Assembly (NCBI GenBank): GCA_023146255.1 | Contig: JAGLCJ010000001.1 | Span: forward strand, 69,245 to 133,244 | Reading direction: 5' to 3' | Origin: Alcanivoracaceae bacterium | GTDB lineage: Bacteria > Pseudomonadota > Gammaproteobacteria > Pseudomonadales > Alcanivoracaceae | Length of the DNA stretch: 64,000 bases | Part shown: positions 17,703 to 26,021 of the stretch, one piece after another | Layout of the letters: every line of letters starts with the position of its first letter | How positions within the stretch are numbered: position 1 is the stretch's first letter | Notes under the pieces: generated by a model | Seen by the model: only the letters and a program-made list of their open reading frames with translations | Told to the model about the DNA's origin: nothing | The model's database searches: none | Position numbers and translations under genes: made by a program

Positions 17703-19116
17703 GCCGATGGTTCATATCGTTCCGGAAATGCGCCGTATTCGCCGTATTCATTTCGTCGGTATCGGCGGCGTTGGCATGTGCGGTATTGCCGAGGTGTTGT
17801 GCAATCAGGGCTACGATATCAGCGGATCAGACCTGCGCGAATCAGCGGTGGTAGAGCGCCTGCGTGCTCTTGGTGTTCGGGTGGAGATTGGTCACCGAGG
17901 TGAAAATATCGGCGACGCCGACGTGGTGGTGACCTCCTCTGCTGTTGATGAGAAAAATCTCGAGGTCATGGAAGCCAAGCAAAAACGCATTCCGCTGGTG
18001 CCGCGCGCGCAGATGCTGGCCGAGCTGATGCGCTTTCGCCACGGTATTGCCGTGGCCGGTACCCACGGCAAGACCACCACGACGTCGATGATTGCGTCTA
18101 TTCTTGCTGAGGCGAAGCTGGACCCTACCTTCGTGATTGGTGGTCGTCTGACCAGCGCCGGCACCAATGCCCGACTCGGTCAGAGTCGCTATCTGGTGGC
18201 AGAGGCGGATGAATCGGATGCCTCTTTCCTGCACCTGCAGCCGATGGTTGCGGTGGTGACCAATATCGATGCCGATCACATGCATACCTACGGCGGTGAC
18301 TTTGCCCGTCTGGAAAATACCTTCATCGAATTTCTGCAGAATCTGCCGTTCTACGGTTTGGCAGTGATGTGCATTGATGATCCGGTGGTGCGGCGTCTGC
18401 TGCCGCGAGTCAATCGGCAGATGATCAGTTACGGCTTCAGTGATGATGCCGACGTGCGTGCAGAGAATGTAACCCAGAAGGGCATGACAACTTCCTTTGA
18501 TGTCGTCCGTGACGGGCATCCGCCGCTACACGTAAACCTGAACATGCCGGGGCGCCACAATGTCCTGAATGCACTGGCAGCCATTGCCGTGGCGACCGAT
18601 GAAGAAGTACCGGATGAGGCGATTGTTGCTGGCCTGAATGGTTTCACCGGGGTAGGCCGGCGTTTCGATGTGCTGGGGGAGTACCGCGCCACTGAAGGTA
18701 GCGCAACGTTGGTCGATGACTACGGCCATCACCCTCGCGAAGTGGATGTGACCATCAAGGCGGTACGTGACGGTTGGCCAGGCCGCCGTTTGGTGATGAT
18801 GTTTCAGCCGCATCGCTATACCCGTACCCGCGATCTTTATGAAGATTTTGTCGACGTGCTGTCGAAAGTCGATGTGCTGCTGATGCTGGAAGTGTATGGC
18901 GCCGGCGAAGAGCCGATTCCAGCCGCTGACTCCCGCGCTCTATGCCACAGCCTGCGCCAGCGCGGTCAGGTTGAGCCGATCTATGTGGATGATCCGGCCA
19001 AGCTGCCGGCATTGCTCGGCAAGGTGCTGCGCGATGGCGATCTGTTTATCACTCAGGGTGCTGGCAACGTTTCCGCCATCGCCCGTCAGTTAATGAAGGA
19101 GGGTGGTCGTGACTGA
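17695..19116 (+). CDS. murC: MurC, UDP-MurNAc:L-alanine ligase
   Basis: First Mur ligase, adding L-alanine to UDP-MurNAc. The open frame continues upstream into murG, but a GTG at 17695 sits behind AGGAGG (17683-17688) and gives 473 residues (E. coli 491); an ATG four codons further in is an alternative. Motifs are IHFVGIGGVGMCGIAEVL, GYDISGSDLRES, AVAGTHGKTTTTSMIASIL, AEADESDASFLHLQP, NIDADHMHTYGGD, VDDYGHHPREVDVT and FQPHRYTRTRDLYEDF. Confidence 0.96.
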   Translation: MAEPMVHIVPEMRRIRRIHFVGIGGVGMCGIAEVLCNQGYDISGSDLRESAVVERLRALGVRVEIGHRGENIGDADVVVTSSAVDEKNLEVMEAKQKRIPLVPRAQMLAELMRFRHGIAVAGTHGKTTTTSMIASILAEAKLDPTFVIGGRLTSAGTNARLGQSRYLVAEADESDASFLHLQPMVAVVTNIDADHMHTYGGDFARLENTFIEFLQNLPFYGLAVMCIDDPVVRRLLPRVNRQMISYGFSDDADVRAENVTQKGMTTSFDVVRDGHPPLHVNLNMPGRHNVLNALAAIAVATDEEVPDEAIVAGLNGFTGVGRRFDVLGEYRATEGSATLVDDYGHHPREVDVTIKAVRDGWPGRRLVMMFQPHRYTRTRDLYEDFVDVLSKVDVLLMLEVYGAGEEPIPAADSRALCHSLRQRGQVEPIYVDDPAKLPALLGKVLRDGDLFITQGAGNVSAIARQLMKEGGRD

Positions 19117-20035
19117 TGCCCTGACCACGCTGAAAAGCCGGCTGGCTGCCGTCGGTAGCGTCGCGGTGCTGTGCGGTGGCAAATCTGCCGAGCGCGAGAT
19201 TTCCCTGCGCAGCGGCGCAGAAGTGCATGCGGCGATGATGGCGCTGGGTATCAATGCCGTCAGGGTTGATCCGGCTGACAGCGATATTGATGTGCTGAAA
19301 AGTTTCGATGCCTGTTTTATTGCCCTGCACGGCCGCGGTGGTGAGGACGGGGTTATTCAGGGTGTGTTGGAGCATTTGGGTGTGCCCTATACCGGCAGCG
19401 GCGTGATGGCCTCGGCGATTGGCATGAGCAAGATCGCCACCAAGCTGCTGTGGGCTGGCGCCGGACTGCCGACGCCTGATTTCTATCTCGCTGGCGTTGG
19501 TGAGCGAGATATTGGCTTTCCGTTGATGGTCAAACCGGCCCACGAAGGCTCCTCTATTGGCATGCGCAAGGTCGACACCGTGGAGCAGCTTGCCGATGCA
19601 GTCGCCGAAGCGGCCCGCTTCGATCATGAAGTGCTGGTGGAGCGCTGGATTCAGGGTGCCGAGTTCACCGTGGCGATTCTCGGCGATGAGGCATTACCGC
19701 CAATTCGGCTGGAAACTCCGAACAGCTTCTATGACTACGAGGCCAAGTATCAGGCTGATAGCACTCGCTACATCTGCCCCTGCGGGCTTGGCGATGACAA
19801 GGAAGCCGAGTTGAAGCAGTTGGCAAAAAAGGCCTTTCAGGTCATTGGCTGCAGCGGCTGGGGTCGTGTTGATGTGATGCAGGACCAGCAGGGCAATTTC
19901 TATCTGCTGGAAGTGAATACCGTGCCGGGGATGACAGATCATTCTCTGGTGCCGATGGCCGCGCGTGCCAGTGGCCGTAGTTTCGAGCAGCTGGTTGGCG
20001 AAATTCTGCTGGACGGCCTGGAGCAACGCAGATGA
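19109..20035 (+). CDS. ddlB: DdlB, D-alanine:D-alanine ligase
   Basis: ATP-grasp enzyme producing the D-Ala-D-Ala used by MurF. GTG at 19109, five bases after GGAGGG (19098-19103), gives 308 residues (E. coli DdlB is 306); a GTG two codons earlier is possible. Motifs include AVLCGGKSAEREISLRSG, IALHGRGGEDG, PYTGSGVMASAIGMSK, MVKPAHEGSSIGM, YICPCGLGDD and EVNTVPGMTDHSLVP. It overlaps murC by 8 bp and ftsQ by 4 bp. Confidence 0.96.
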   Translation: MTDALTTLKSRLAAVGSVAVLCGGKSAEREISLRSGAEVHAAMMALGINAVRVDPADSDIDVLKSFDACFIALHGRGGEDGVIQGVLEHLGVPYTGSGVMASAIGMSKIATKLLWAGAGLPTPDFYLAGVGERDIGFPLMVKPAHEGSSIGMRKVDTVEQLADAVAEAARFDHEVLVERWIQGAEFTVAILGDEALPPIRLETPNSFYDYEAKYQADSTRYICPCGLGDDKEAELKQLAKKAFQVIGCSGWGRVDVMQDQQGNFYLLEVNTVPGMTDHSLVPMAARASGRSFEQLVGEILLDGLEQRR

Positions 20036-20826
20036 TGCGGAAAACGGTGAAGCTGCGCGGTGCCCGAGTGCTGCCGGTAAAGCCGGAGCGCAAGCCGTTG
20101 GCTGAGCGTCTTTCGGCTGCGATGCCGATGTTACTGGGTGGCCTGGCATTGCTGACCCTGATCGGGGTGGTGATCTATCTGCCCGGGACCCTTGATCAGT
20201 ATCCGATTCGCAGCGTTGGCGTTGAGGGTGTGAAAGATGAGAGGCGTCAGGCCGAAGTGCGGATGGCGTTGTCGGGTCTGGTGGCGGACGAAAACTTCTT
20301 CAGTGTGCCGCTGACAGAAGTATTTCACACCGCGCGTTCGCTGGAATGGGTTGCCGATGTGCAAGTGCGCCGCAGCTGGCCGGATCGGTTGGTATTGTTG
20401 ATTGAGGAACGCGTACCGGTGGCGGTGTGGAACGATGACTTCCTGGTGTCGACTGCTGGTGAATCGTTCCGGGCATTGAAGCAGTACAGCGTTGATGGGC
20501 TGCCACGGTTGCATGGGCCGCAGGAAAGACTGGCAGCAGTGATGGACTACTACCACAGCATGAGCAAGGTGCTGGCGCCGGTGGGTCTGCAGATCCGCCG
20601 TCTGGATGTGGACGCCAGACTGACTGCCAGATTGCAGTTGGACAACGACATCATGCTGGTGGTGGATCGTCACCAGTACGCACGCAAGCTGCGCCGTTTT
20701 GTGCGCATGTATGACGGGGTGCTGTCTGCGGATGAACGCGGATTGGCACGGGTAGATCTGCGATACGCGGATGGCATGGCGGTGCAGTGGCGGCAATCGT
20801 CACCGTCGACGGAAAAGAGAGTGTAA
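20032..20826 (+). CDS. ftsQ: FtsQ, divisome bitopic protein
   Basis: Single-pass inner-membrane protein that forms the FtsQLB complex. It has 264 residues: a basic cytoplasmic tail (VKLRGARVLPVKPERKPLAE), a transmembrane helix at about 34-54 (LLGGLALLTLIGVVIYLPGT), then the POTRA domain (IRSVGVEGVKDERRQAEVRM) and a periplasmic beta domain ending near RVDLRYADGMAVQW. Weakly conserved in primary sequence, but the domain order and position between ddlB and ftsA are canonical. Confidence 0.94.
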   Translation: MMRKTVKLRGARVLPVKPERKPLAERLSAAMPMLLGGLALLTLIGVVIYLPGTLDQYPIRSVGVEGVKDERRQAEVRMALSGLVADENFFSVPLTEVFHTARSLEWVADVQVRRSWPDRLVLLIEERVPVAVWNDDFLVSTAGESFRALKQYSVDGLPRLHGPQERLAAVMDYYHSMSKVLAPVGLQIRRLDVDARLTARLQLDNDIMLVVDRHQYARKLRRFVRMYDGVLSADERGLARVDLRYADGMAVQWRQSSPSTEKRV

Positions 20827-20830
20827 TTCC

Positions 20831-22063
20831 ATGGCTACCTCGGGCGGCGAAAAAATGTATGTAGGACTCGATGTCGGCACCTCCAAGGTGGTGGCGATTG
20901 TCGGTCAGGTCGGGCCGGATGGGTCGATGGAAATTGTCGGCATTGGTACGCACCCCTCGCGCGGCATGCGCAAGGGCGTGGTGGTGGATATCGAGGCTAC
21001 TGTGCGCTCGATTCAGCGCGCTGTAGAGGAAGCTGAATTGATGGCTGGTTGTCAGGTGCATTCGGTTTATGCCGGCATCGCAGGCTCTCATGTCCGCAGT
21101 CTGAATTCGCATGGCATGGTGGCGATTCGAGAACGCGAAGTGGCGCAGGCAGATATCGACCGGGTTCTTGACGCGGCTCAGGCGGTGGTGATTCCGGCGG
21201 ATCAGAAAGTGCTGCATGTGCTGCCGCAGGAATACATTGTCGATACTCAGGAAGGTGTGCGCGAGCCAATCGGCATGAGTGGTGTGCGTCTGGAAGCGCG
21301 AGTGCATCTGGTGTCCTGTGCAGTCAACGCGGCCCAGAATATTGAGAAGTGTGTGCGTCGCTGCGGTCTCGAAGTGGAGGACATCATTCTTGAGCAAGTC
21401 GCCTCCAGCTATGCAGTGCTGACGGATGATGAGCGCGAACTCGGTGTCTGCATGGTGGATATCGGCGGCGGCACCACTGACATTGCGATTTTCACCGATG
21501 GCGCCATTCGGCACACGGCGAATATTCCGATTGCTGGCGATCAGGTCACCAATGACATCGCCATGGCGCTGCGCACGCCGAAGCAACACGCTGATGAGTT
21601 GAAGATCCGCTATGCCTGTGCGCTGACCCAGTTGGCGGGTGTTGATGAAACTATCAAGGTGCCGAGTGTCGGAGATCGCCCGCCGCGCACGCTGTCACGT
21701 CAGAATCTGGCGGAAGTCGTCGAGCCGCGATATGACGAACTTTTTACGCTGGTACAGGCGGAAATTCGCCGCTCCGGTCTGGAAGAGATGATTCCTGGCG
21801 GCATTGTCCTGACTGGTGGCGCATCAAAAATTGAAGGGGCGGTGGATCTTGCTGAAGAGATCTTCCATATGCCGGTGCGACTCGGCCAGCCACAGGGTAT
21901 CAGTGGGTTGACTGACGTAGTGCGTAATCCGGTTTATTCCACCGCCGTGGGCTTGCTGCTTTATGCACATAAACATGAACAGGATCAACGCGCCGCTCGT
22001 AGCAGTGGTGGCGCGGTGGACTGGATCGAGCGTCTCAAGCGCTTTTTCCAGGGCAATTTCTGA
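20831..22063 (+). CDS. ftsA: FtsA, actin-like FtsZ membrane anchor
   Basis: Actin-fold ATPase that tethers FtsZ to the membrane. The open frame extends back into ftsQ, but ATG at 20831 gives 410 residues and the normal N-terminus (MATSGGEKMYVGLDVGTSKVVAIVG). ATP-site segments are GLDVGTSKV and VDIGGGTTDIAIF, and GGIVLTGGASKIEGAVDL is the adenosine motif. The C-terminal amphipathic membrane-targeting helix is visible as WIERLKRFFQGNF. It follows the ftsQ stop by 4 bp. Confidence 0.97.
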   Translation: MATSGGEKMYVGLDVGTSKVVAIVGQVGPDGSMEIVGIGTHPSRGMRKGVVVDIEATVRSIQRAVEEAELMAGCQVHSVYAGIAGSHVRSLNSHGMVAIREREVAQADIDRVLDAAQAVVIPADQKVLHVLPQEYIVDTQEGVREPIGMSGVRLEARVHLVSCAVNAAQNIEKCVRRCGLEVEDIILEQVASSYAVLTDDERELGVCMVDIGGGTTDIAIFTDGAIRHTANIPIAGDQVTNDIAMALRTPKQHADELKIRYACALTQLAGVDETIKVPSVGDRPPRTLSRQNLAEVVEPRYDELFTLVQAEIRRSGLEEMIPGGIVLTGGASKIEGAVDLAEEIFHMPVRLGQPQGISGLTDVVRNPVYSTAVGLLLYAHKHEQDQRAARSSGGAVDWIERLKRFFQGNF

Positions 22064-22133
22064 TCGCATCGCCGCGGCGGTGTGATCGGGCAAGAGCAAG
22101 GGTCGAAAACAGGGAAATAACCGGGAGAAAGTC

Positions 22134-23300
22134 ATGACAATGCATTTCAAACTCGAAGATGGCGTGCCGCATGGCGCAGTGATCAAGGTAGTGGGTGTCG
22201 GTGGCGGCGGCGGTAACGCGGTCGAGCACATGGTGCGTTCAAATGTGGATGGTGTGGAATTTATCTGCGCCAACACCGATGCGCAGGCATTGCGTAATGC
22301 CTCAACGCGTACCGTGCTGCAGCTTGGCGGTCAGGTCACCAAAGGTCTGGGCGCTGGCGCCAATCCGGAGGTTGGTCGTCAGTCGGCGATTGAGGATAGG
22401 GAGCGCATTGCTGAACTGCTGCAGGGCGCCGACATGGTGTTCGTTACCGCCGGCATGGGCGGTGGTACCGGTACCGGTGCTGCTCCGATCGTGGCCGAAG
22501 TGGCCAAGGATCTCGGCATTCTGACCGTGGCGGTGGTCACCAAACCGTTCCCGTTCGAAGGCCGCAAGCGGATGCAGGTGGCAGAAGCAGGCATTGCCGC
22601 ACTGCGCGAGCATGTTGATTCGCTGATCACCATTCCGAACGAAAAGCTGCAGGCGGTTCTGGGTGGCGGTACCACGCTGCTGGATGCTTTCAAGGCGGCC
22701 AACGATGTGCTGCTCGGTGCTGTGAAAGGCATCTCGGATCTGATTACCAAGGGCGGTATTATCAACGTCGACTTCGCCGACGTGCGCACGGTAATGAGCG
22801 AGATGGGCATGGCGATGATGGGGACTGGCACCGCCTCCGGCGCCAACCGCGCAGAAGAAGCGGCGCGCAAGGCGATCTGCAGTCCGCTGCTGGAAGACGT
22901 CGACCTGCAGGGTGCCCGTGGTCTGCTGATCAACATCAGCGGCAACACTGACATCTCGCTGGAAGAGTACACGCTGGTCAACCAGATCATCTCTGATATG
23001 GCTCATCAGGATGCCAACATCATTATCGGCACGGCGATCGATCCGGAAATGGGCGATGCCCTGTCGGTGACGGTGGTGGCCACCGGTCTGGGCCAGGCTC
23101 AGGAACTGAAAGTGGTGCGCGGCGGTCGGAGCACCCACTACGCCGATGGGGCGCCGAATTACCGCGAGTTGGACAAGCCTGCTGTGGAGCGTCGTTACCC
23201 CCGTGAACCGGCGCCGGCTCGCAGTGCACCGGCGGTCAATACGGCTGAGGATCTCAGTTTCATCGATATCCCGACCTTCCTGCGGCGTCAGGCGGACTGA
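22134..23300 (+). CDS. ftsZ: FtsZ, tubulin-like division GTPase
   Basis: Polymerising GTPase that forms the Z ring. It has 388 residues: IKVVGVGGGGGNAVEHMV, the tubulin signature GGGTGTGAAP (in AGMGGGTGTGAAPIVAEVAK), the T7 loop NVDFADVRTVMSEMGMAMMG, a variable linker rich in proline and alanine, and the conserved C-terminal peptide DIPTFLRRQAD that binds FtsA and ZipA. The start is behind GGGAGAAAG. A 70-bp gap separates it from ftsA, the only sizeable gap in the cluster before it, and could hold an extra promoter. Confidence 0.98.
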   Translation: MTMHFKLEDGVPHGAVIKVVGVGGGGGNAVEHMVRSNVDGVEFICANTDAQALRNASTRTVLQLGGQVTKGLGAGANPEVGRQSAIEDRERIAELLQGADMVFVTAGMGGGTGTGAAPIVAEVAKDLGILTVAVVTKPFPFEGRKRMQVAEAGIAALREHVDSLITIPNEKLQAVLGGGTTLLDAFKAANDVLLGAVKGISDLITKGGIINVDFADVRTVMSEMGMAMMGTGTASGANRAEEAARKAICSPLLEDVDLQGARGLLINISGNTDISLEEYTLVNQIISDMAHQDANIIIGTAIDPEMGDALSVTVVATGLGQAQELKVVRGGRSTHYADGAPNYRELDKPAVERRYPREPAPARSAPAVNTAEDLSFIDIPTFLRRQAD

Positions 23301-23404
23301 GGGCGGGACGGCCAATGGTGCGTGGAACAATCCTTTGTTACCATGCCGGCCCTGCCAAGCCTTGACTTTTGCGCCCCCGGGGCGCCTGCCAGAGTGGCCA
23401 GAGA

Positions 23405-24319
23405 ATGATCAGACAGAGAACACTGAAGAACGTCATCCGGGCTACCGGAATCGGACTGCATACCGGTGAGAAGGTCTACCTCACCGTGCGTCCTGCTCCG
23501 GTTGATACCGGCATCATCTTCCGTCGCGTTGACCTCGACCCGGTTGTGGAAATCCCTGCCGCGGCGGAAAACGTCGGAGAGACGACCCTCTCTTCGACAC
23601 TGGTAAAAGATGACGTCAAAGTGGGCACTGTGGAGCATTTTCTGTCCGCCATGGCGGGCCTCGGCATCGACAACGCCTATGTGGAGTTGTCGGCGCCGGA
23701 AGTGCCGATCATGGACGGGAGCGCCGGTCCGTTTGTTTTTCTGCTGCAATCGGCCGGCATTCAGGAACAGGATGCGCTGAAGAAATTCATCCGTATCAAG
23801 AAGCCGGTGAAGGTGGAAGATGGGGATAAATCGGCCACTTTTCTGCCGTTTGAGGGCTTCAAAGTCAGTTTCGAGATTGAATTTGACCACCCGGTTTTCC
23901 GCGGTCGCACCCAGACTGCCAGCATAGATTTTTCCTCCACCTCATTTGTCAAAGAGGTAGCCCGCGCCCGTACTTTCGGTTTCATGCGTGATATCGAATA
24001 CCTGCGTTCGCAAAATCTTGCCCTCGGTGGCAGCGTCAACAATGCCATTGTTGTCGACGAGTTTCGCATCCTCAACGAAGATGGCCTGCGCTACGAAGAC
24101 GAGTTCGTCAAACACAAGATGCTTGACGCCATTGGCGACCTCTATCTGTTGGGTTTCAGCCTGATTGGTGAGTTCGTTGGTCACAAGTCCGGCCATGCCC
24201 TGAACAATCAGCTGCTGCGCCGGTTGATGGCTGATCAGGATGCCTGGGAGATTGTCACCTTTGCTGATGCCGCGACGGCGCCGATTTCCTACATGAAGCC
24301 TGTTCTGGCCAGCGAGTAG
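23405..24319 (+). CDS. lpxC: LpxC, UDP-3-O-acyl-GlcNAc deacetylase
   Basis: Zinc deacetylase, the committed step of lipid A synthesis. A TTG-initiated frame runs upstream, but ATG at 23405 gives 304 residues (E. coli 305) and the conserved start MIRQRTLKNVIRATGIGLHTGEKV. Zinc and catalytic segments are VGTVEHFLSAMAGLGIDN (first zinc histidine), VKHKMLDAIGDLYLLG (second histidine and aspartate) and GHKSGHALNNQLLRRL. It closes the division cluster and is followed by a terminator. Confidence 0.97.
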   Translation: MIRQRTLKNVIRATGIGLHTGEKVYLTVRPAPVDTGIIFRRVDLDPVVEIPAAAENVGETTLSSTLVKDDVKVGTVEHFLSAMAGLGIDNAYVELSAPEVPIMDGSAGPFVFLLQSAGIQEQDALKKFIRIKKPVKVEDGDKSATFLPFEGFKVSFEIEFDHPVFRGRTQTASIDFSSTSFVKEVARARTFGFMRDIEYLRSQNLALGGSVNNAIVVDEFRILNEDGLRYEDEFVKHKMLDAIGDLYLLGFSLIGEFVGHKSGHALNNQLLRRLMADQDAWEIVTFADAATAPISYMKPVLASE

Positions 24320-24335
24320 TCGCTGCCCGGAAGCT

Positions 24336-24363
24336 GACAAGGGGCCCTGCGGGGCCTTTTGTC
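24336..24363 (+). terminator. Intrinsic terminator after lpxC
   Basis: A stem of GGCCC (24343-24347) pairing with GGGCC (24352-24356) with loop TGCG extends outward through two G-U pairs to GACAA/TTGTC, with a T run inside the right arm. It marks the end of the cluster between lpxC and the convergent dciA. Confidence 0.75.
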
Positions 24364-24428
24364 TTTACCACCTTTTACGTTTATGACCTTCACGTTTAAG
24401 ACAATGTGACCGTCTGCAAGGATTTTGT

Positions 24429-24869
24429 TCAGTCATTCGGGTCAGATGGCGTTGTGGCAAGCGCGGCCAGCCGATCGAGCGCCGCTGCCAGCGGTGCGTG
24501 GTCACACAGTTGAGCGGCCTGACGAATGACTCCGGCCGACGCCGGGTCGAGTTCCGGAGGGCGCAGTGAAGACGGCCTGGCAAGCGGTTCGGGGGCGGCC
24601 TGAACCCTGACGCTGAAGCCCGAGAGCCCTGCTTCCCGGGCGAGTCTGGGGCCGTGAAAGCGCAGCATCTGGGCAACCGCACTGGTTTCGGCGATCAGTA
24701 GCAGCTCGCCCTCCACCACCTCGGCGCGAGTTTTTGCGGCGAGAGCCGGGGGCAGGGATGGCAGAGATAACGCCTTCGGCGGGGTGCCTGCCGCACGCAG
24801 GCGCTGGCTGAGGGCAGAATTGGCCCCCAGCAGGGAATCAAGCGATGGCGGTAAGGTTGCATTGCTCAT
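24429..24869 (-). CDS. dciA: DUF721 protein, DciA-like replicative helicase operator
   Basis: A 146-residue protein of the DUF721/DciA group. DciA loads or assists the DnaB helicase in bacteria that lack DnaC. The N-terminal half matches the family pattern (LPPSLDSLLGANSALSQRLRAAG, then a core with GELLLIAETSAVAQMLRFHGPRLAREA); the C-terminal half is Pro/Arg/Ala-rich and looks disordered. In Pseudomonas a gene of this family also lies between lpxC and an M23 peptidase gene. It converges on lpxC and diverges from the M23 gene. Family assignment is good; function is by family. Confidence 0.75.
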   Translation of the reverse strand: MSNATLPPSLDSLLGANSALSQRLRAAGTPPKALSLPSLPPALAAKTRAEVVEGELLLIAETSAVAQMLRFHGPRLAREAGLSGFSVRVQAAPEPLARPSSLRPPELDPASAGVIRQAAQLCDHAPLAAALDRLAALATTPSDPND

Positions 24870-24962
24870 AAGGTTTTCTTAGCATTGACCGAATTGCTCA
24901 GAAAATAACCGAAGATAATATCCCAACTGTCTGACAGTAAAGGGAAAACTGGCGAAACCTGC

Positions 24963-25895
24963 ATGAATATTATCATCCTCAATCCGCGTCGGGGTGGCTC
25001 CAGGACGCTGCATCTGCCGCGCTGGCTGGGCTGGGCGGGGGCCCTGATGCTGGTGGTATTGCCGGTGTCGGTCGGTATCGGCGCCTACTATATCAGCCAT
25101 TACATCCACCAGCCGCTGTTCAGTGCGGACGTGGCACAGCGCTGGCATGACGATGTCCGTGGTCAGCAGGAGCAGCTATTCGTATTGCAGCGTGAGGCCG
25201 ACGAGGAAGTACGTGCATTGACGCTGCGGCTGGCTGACATGCAGGCAAGGCTGCTGCGACTGGACGCGCTCGGGGAACGGTTACTTGATGTTGCCGGTAT
25301 TCGTGCTGATGAATTTGATTTCTCCTCCGCACCGGCGCTTGGCGGCCCGGAGGCGCTGGGTGACACCAGTGATCTGGCCTATGCGCCGCCGGCTTTTGTC
25401 GATGCCCTCGGTGAGCTTGCTGCCACCCTGGAGCGTCGCGAGGAACAGCTGAATATTCTTGAAGGCCTGATGAATAACCGTCGTCAGGAGCGTGAGGCGT
25501 CATTGTCGGGTCGTCCGGTCCAGCGTGGCTGGTTGTCGTCCCGCTTCGGTCGGCGTACTGACCCGTTTAGTGGTCGTCTGGCCCAGCACAAGGGGGTCGA
25601 CTTTGCCGGTAAGGAAGGCACCGATGTGGTCGCCACCGGTGCCGGCGTGGTGACCTTTTCCGGTGAGCGCTGGGGTTACGGCAACATGGTGGAGATCAAC
25701 CATGGTAATGGCCTGACCACCCGATATGGCCATCTCAGGGATTTTCTGGTCAGCACCGGTGACATTGTTCGTGCCGGCGAGCCAGTGGCAACGCTGGGCT
25801 CCACCGGTCGCTCAACCGGTCCGCACGTCCACTACGAAGTGTTGCGCCATGGCCAGCACATCAACCCCGAGCCCTTCCTGCACCGTCCTCGTTGA
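24963..25895 (+). CDS. M23-family peptidase (LytM/zinc endopeptidase) with N-terminal membrane anchor
   Basis: Probable envelope peptidoglycan endopeptidase or regulator of one. It has 310 residues: a basic N-terminus, a transmembrane helix at about 22-45 (WAGALMLVVLPVSVGIGAYY), a coiled-coil region (about 60-115), and an M23 domain at about 205-305. The zinc-site residues are present (HKGVDFA, and the final HVHYE), as is the glycine-rich segment WGYGNMVEINHGNGLTTRYGHL, so the enzyme looks active rather than degenerate. In Pseudomonas the same family sits directly before secA. ATG at 24963 has a weak ribosome site. Confidence 0.9.
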   Translation: MNIIILNPRRGGSRTLHLPRWLGWAGALMLVVLPVSVGIGAYYISHYIHQPLFSADVAQRWHDDVRGQQEQLFVLQREADEEVRALTLRLADMQARLLRLDALGERLLDVAGIRADEFDFSSAPALGGPEALGDTSDLAYAPPAFVDALGELAATLERREEQLNILEGLMNNRRQEREASLSGRPVQRGWLSSRFGRRTDPFSGRLAQHKGVDFAGKEGTDVVATGAGVVTFSGERWGYGNMVEINHGNGLTTRYGHLRDFLVSTGDIVRAGEPVATLGSTGRSTGPHVHYEVLRHGQHINPEPFLHRPR

Positions 25896-25897
25896 TC

Positions 25898-25923
25898 AAA
25901 AGGCCCGCAATGCGGGCCTTTCT
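25898..25923 (+). terminator. Intrinsic terminator after the M23 gene
   Basis: Stem AAAGGCCCGC/GCGGGCCTTT (25899-25908 with 25912-25921), 3-nt loop, followed by TCTCTT. It separates the M23 gene from secA. Confidence 0.85.
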
Positions 25924-26021
25924 CTTATATCACTGCTGCTGAACGGGTAGAATGTCGCCTTTCTCGAGGCGTGCCCCTCAGGCCGCGCCAGACATTCACG
26001 AAACAGGAAAGCGGACGTTCC

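Noticed and set aside
23341..23404. Dedicated lpxC promoter from TTGACT at 23362
   Set aside because: The only -10-like sequence (CAGAGT) would leave a spacer of about 22 bp, too long to call.
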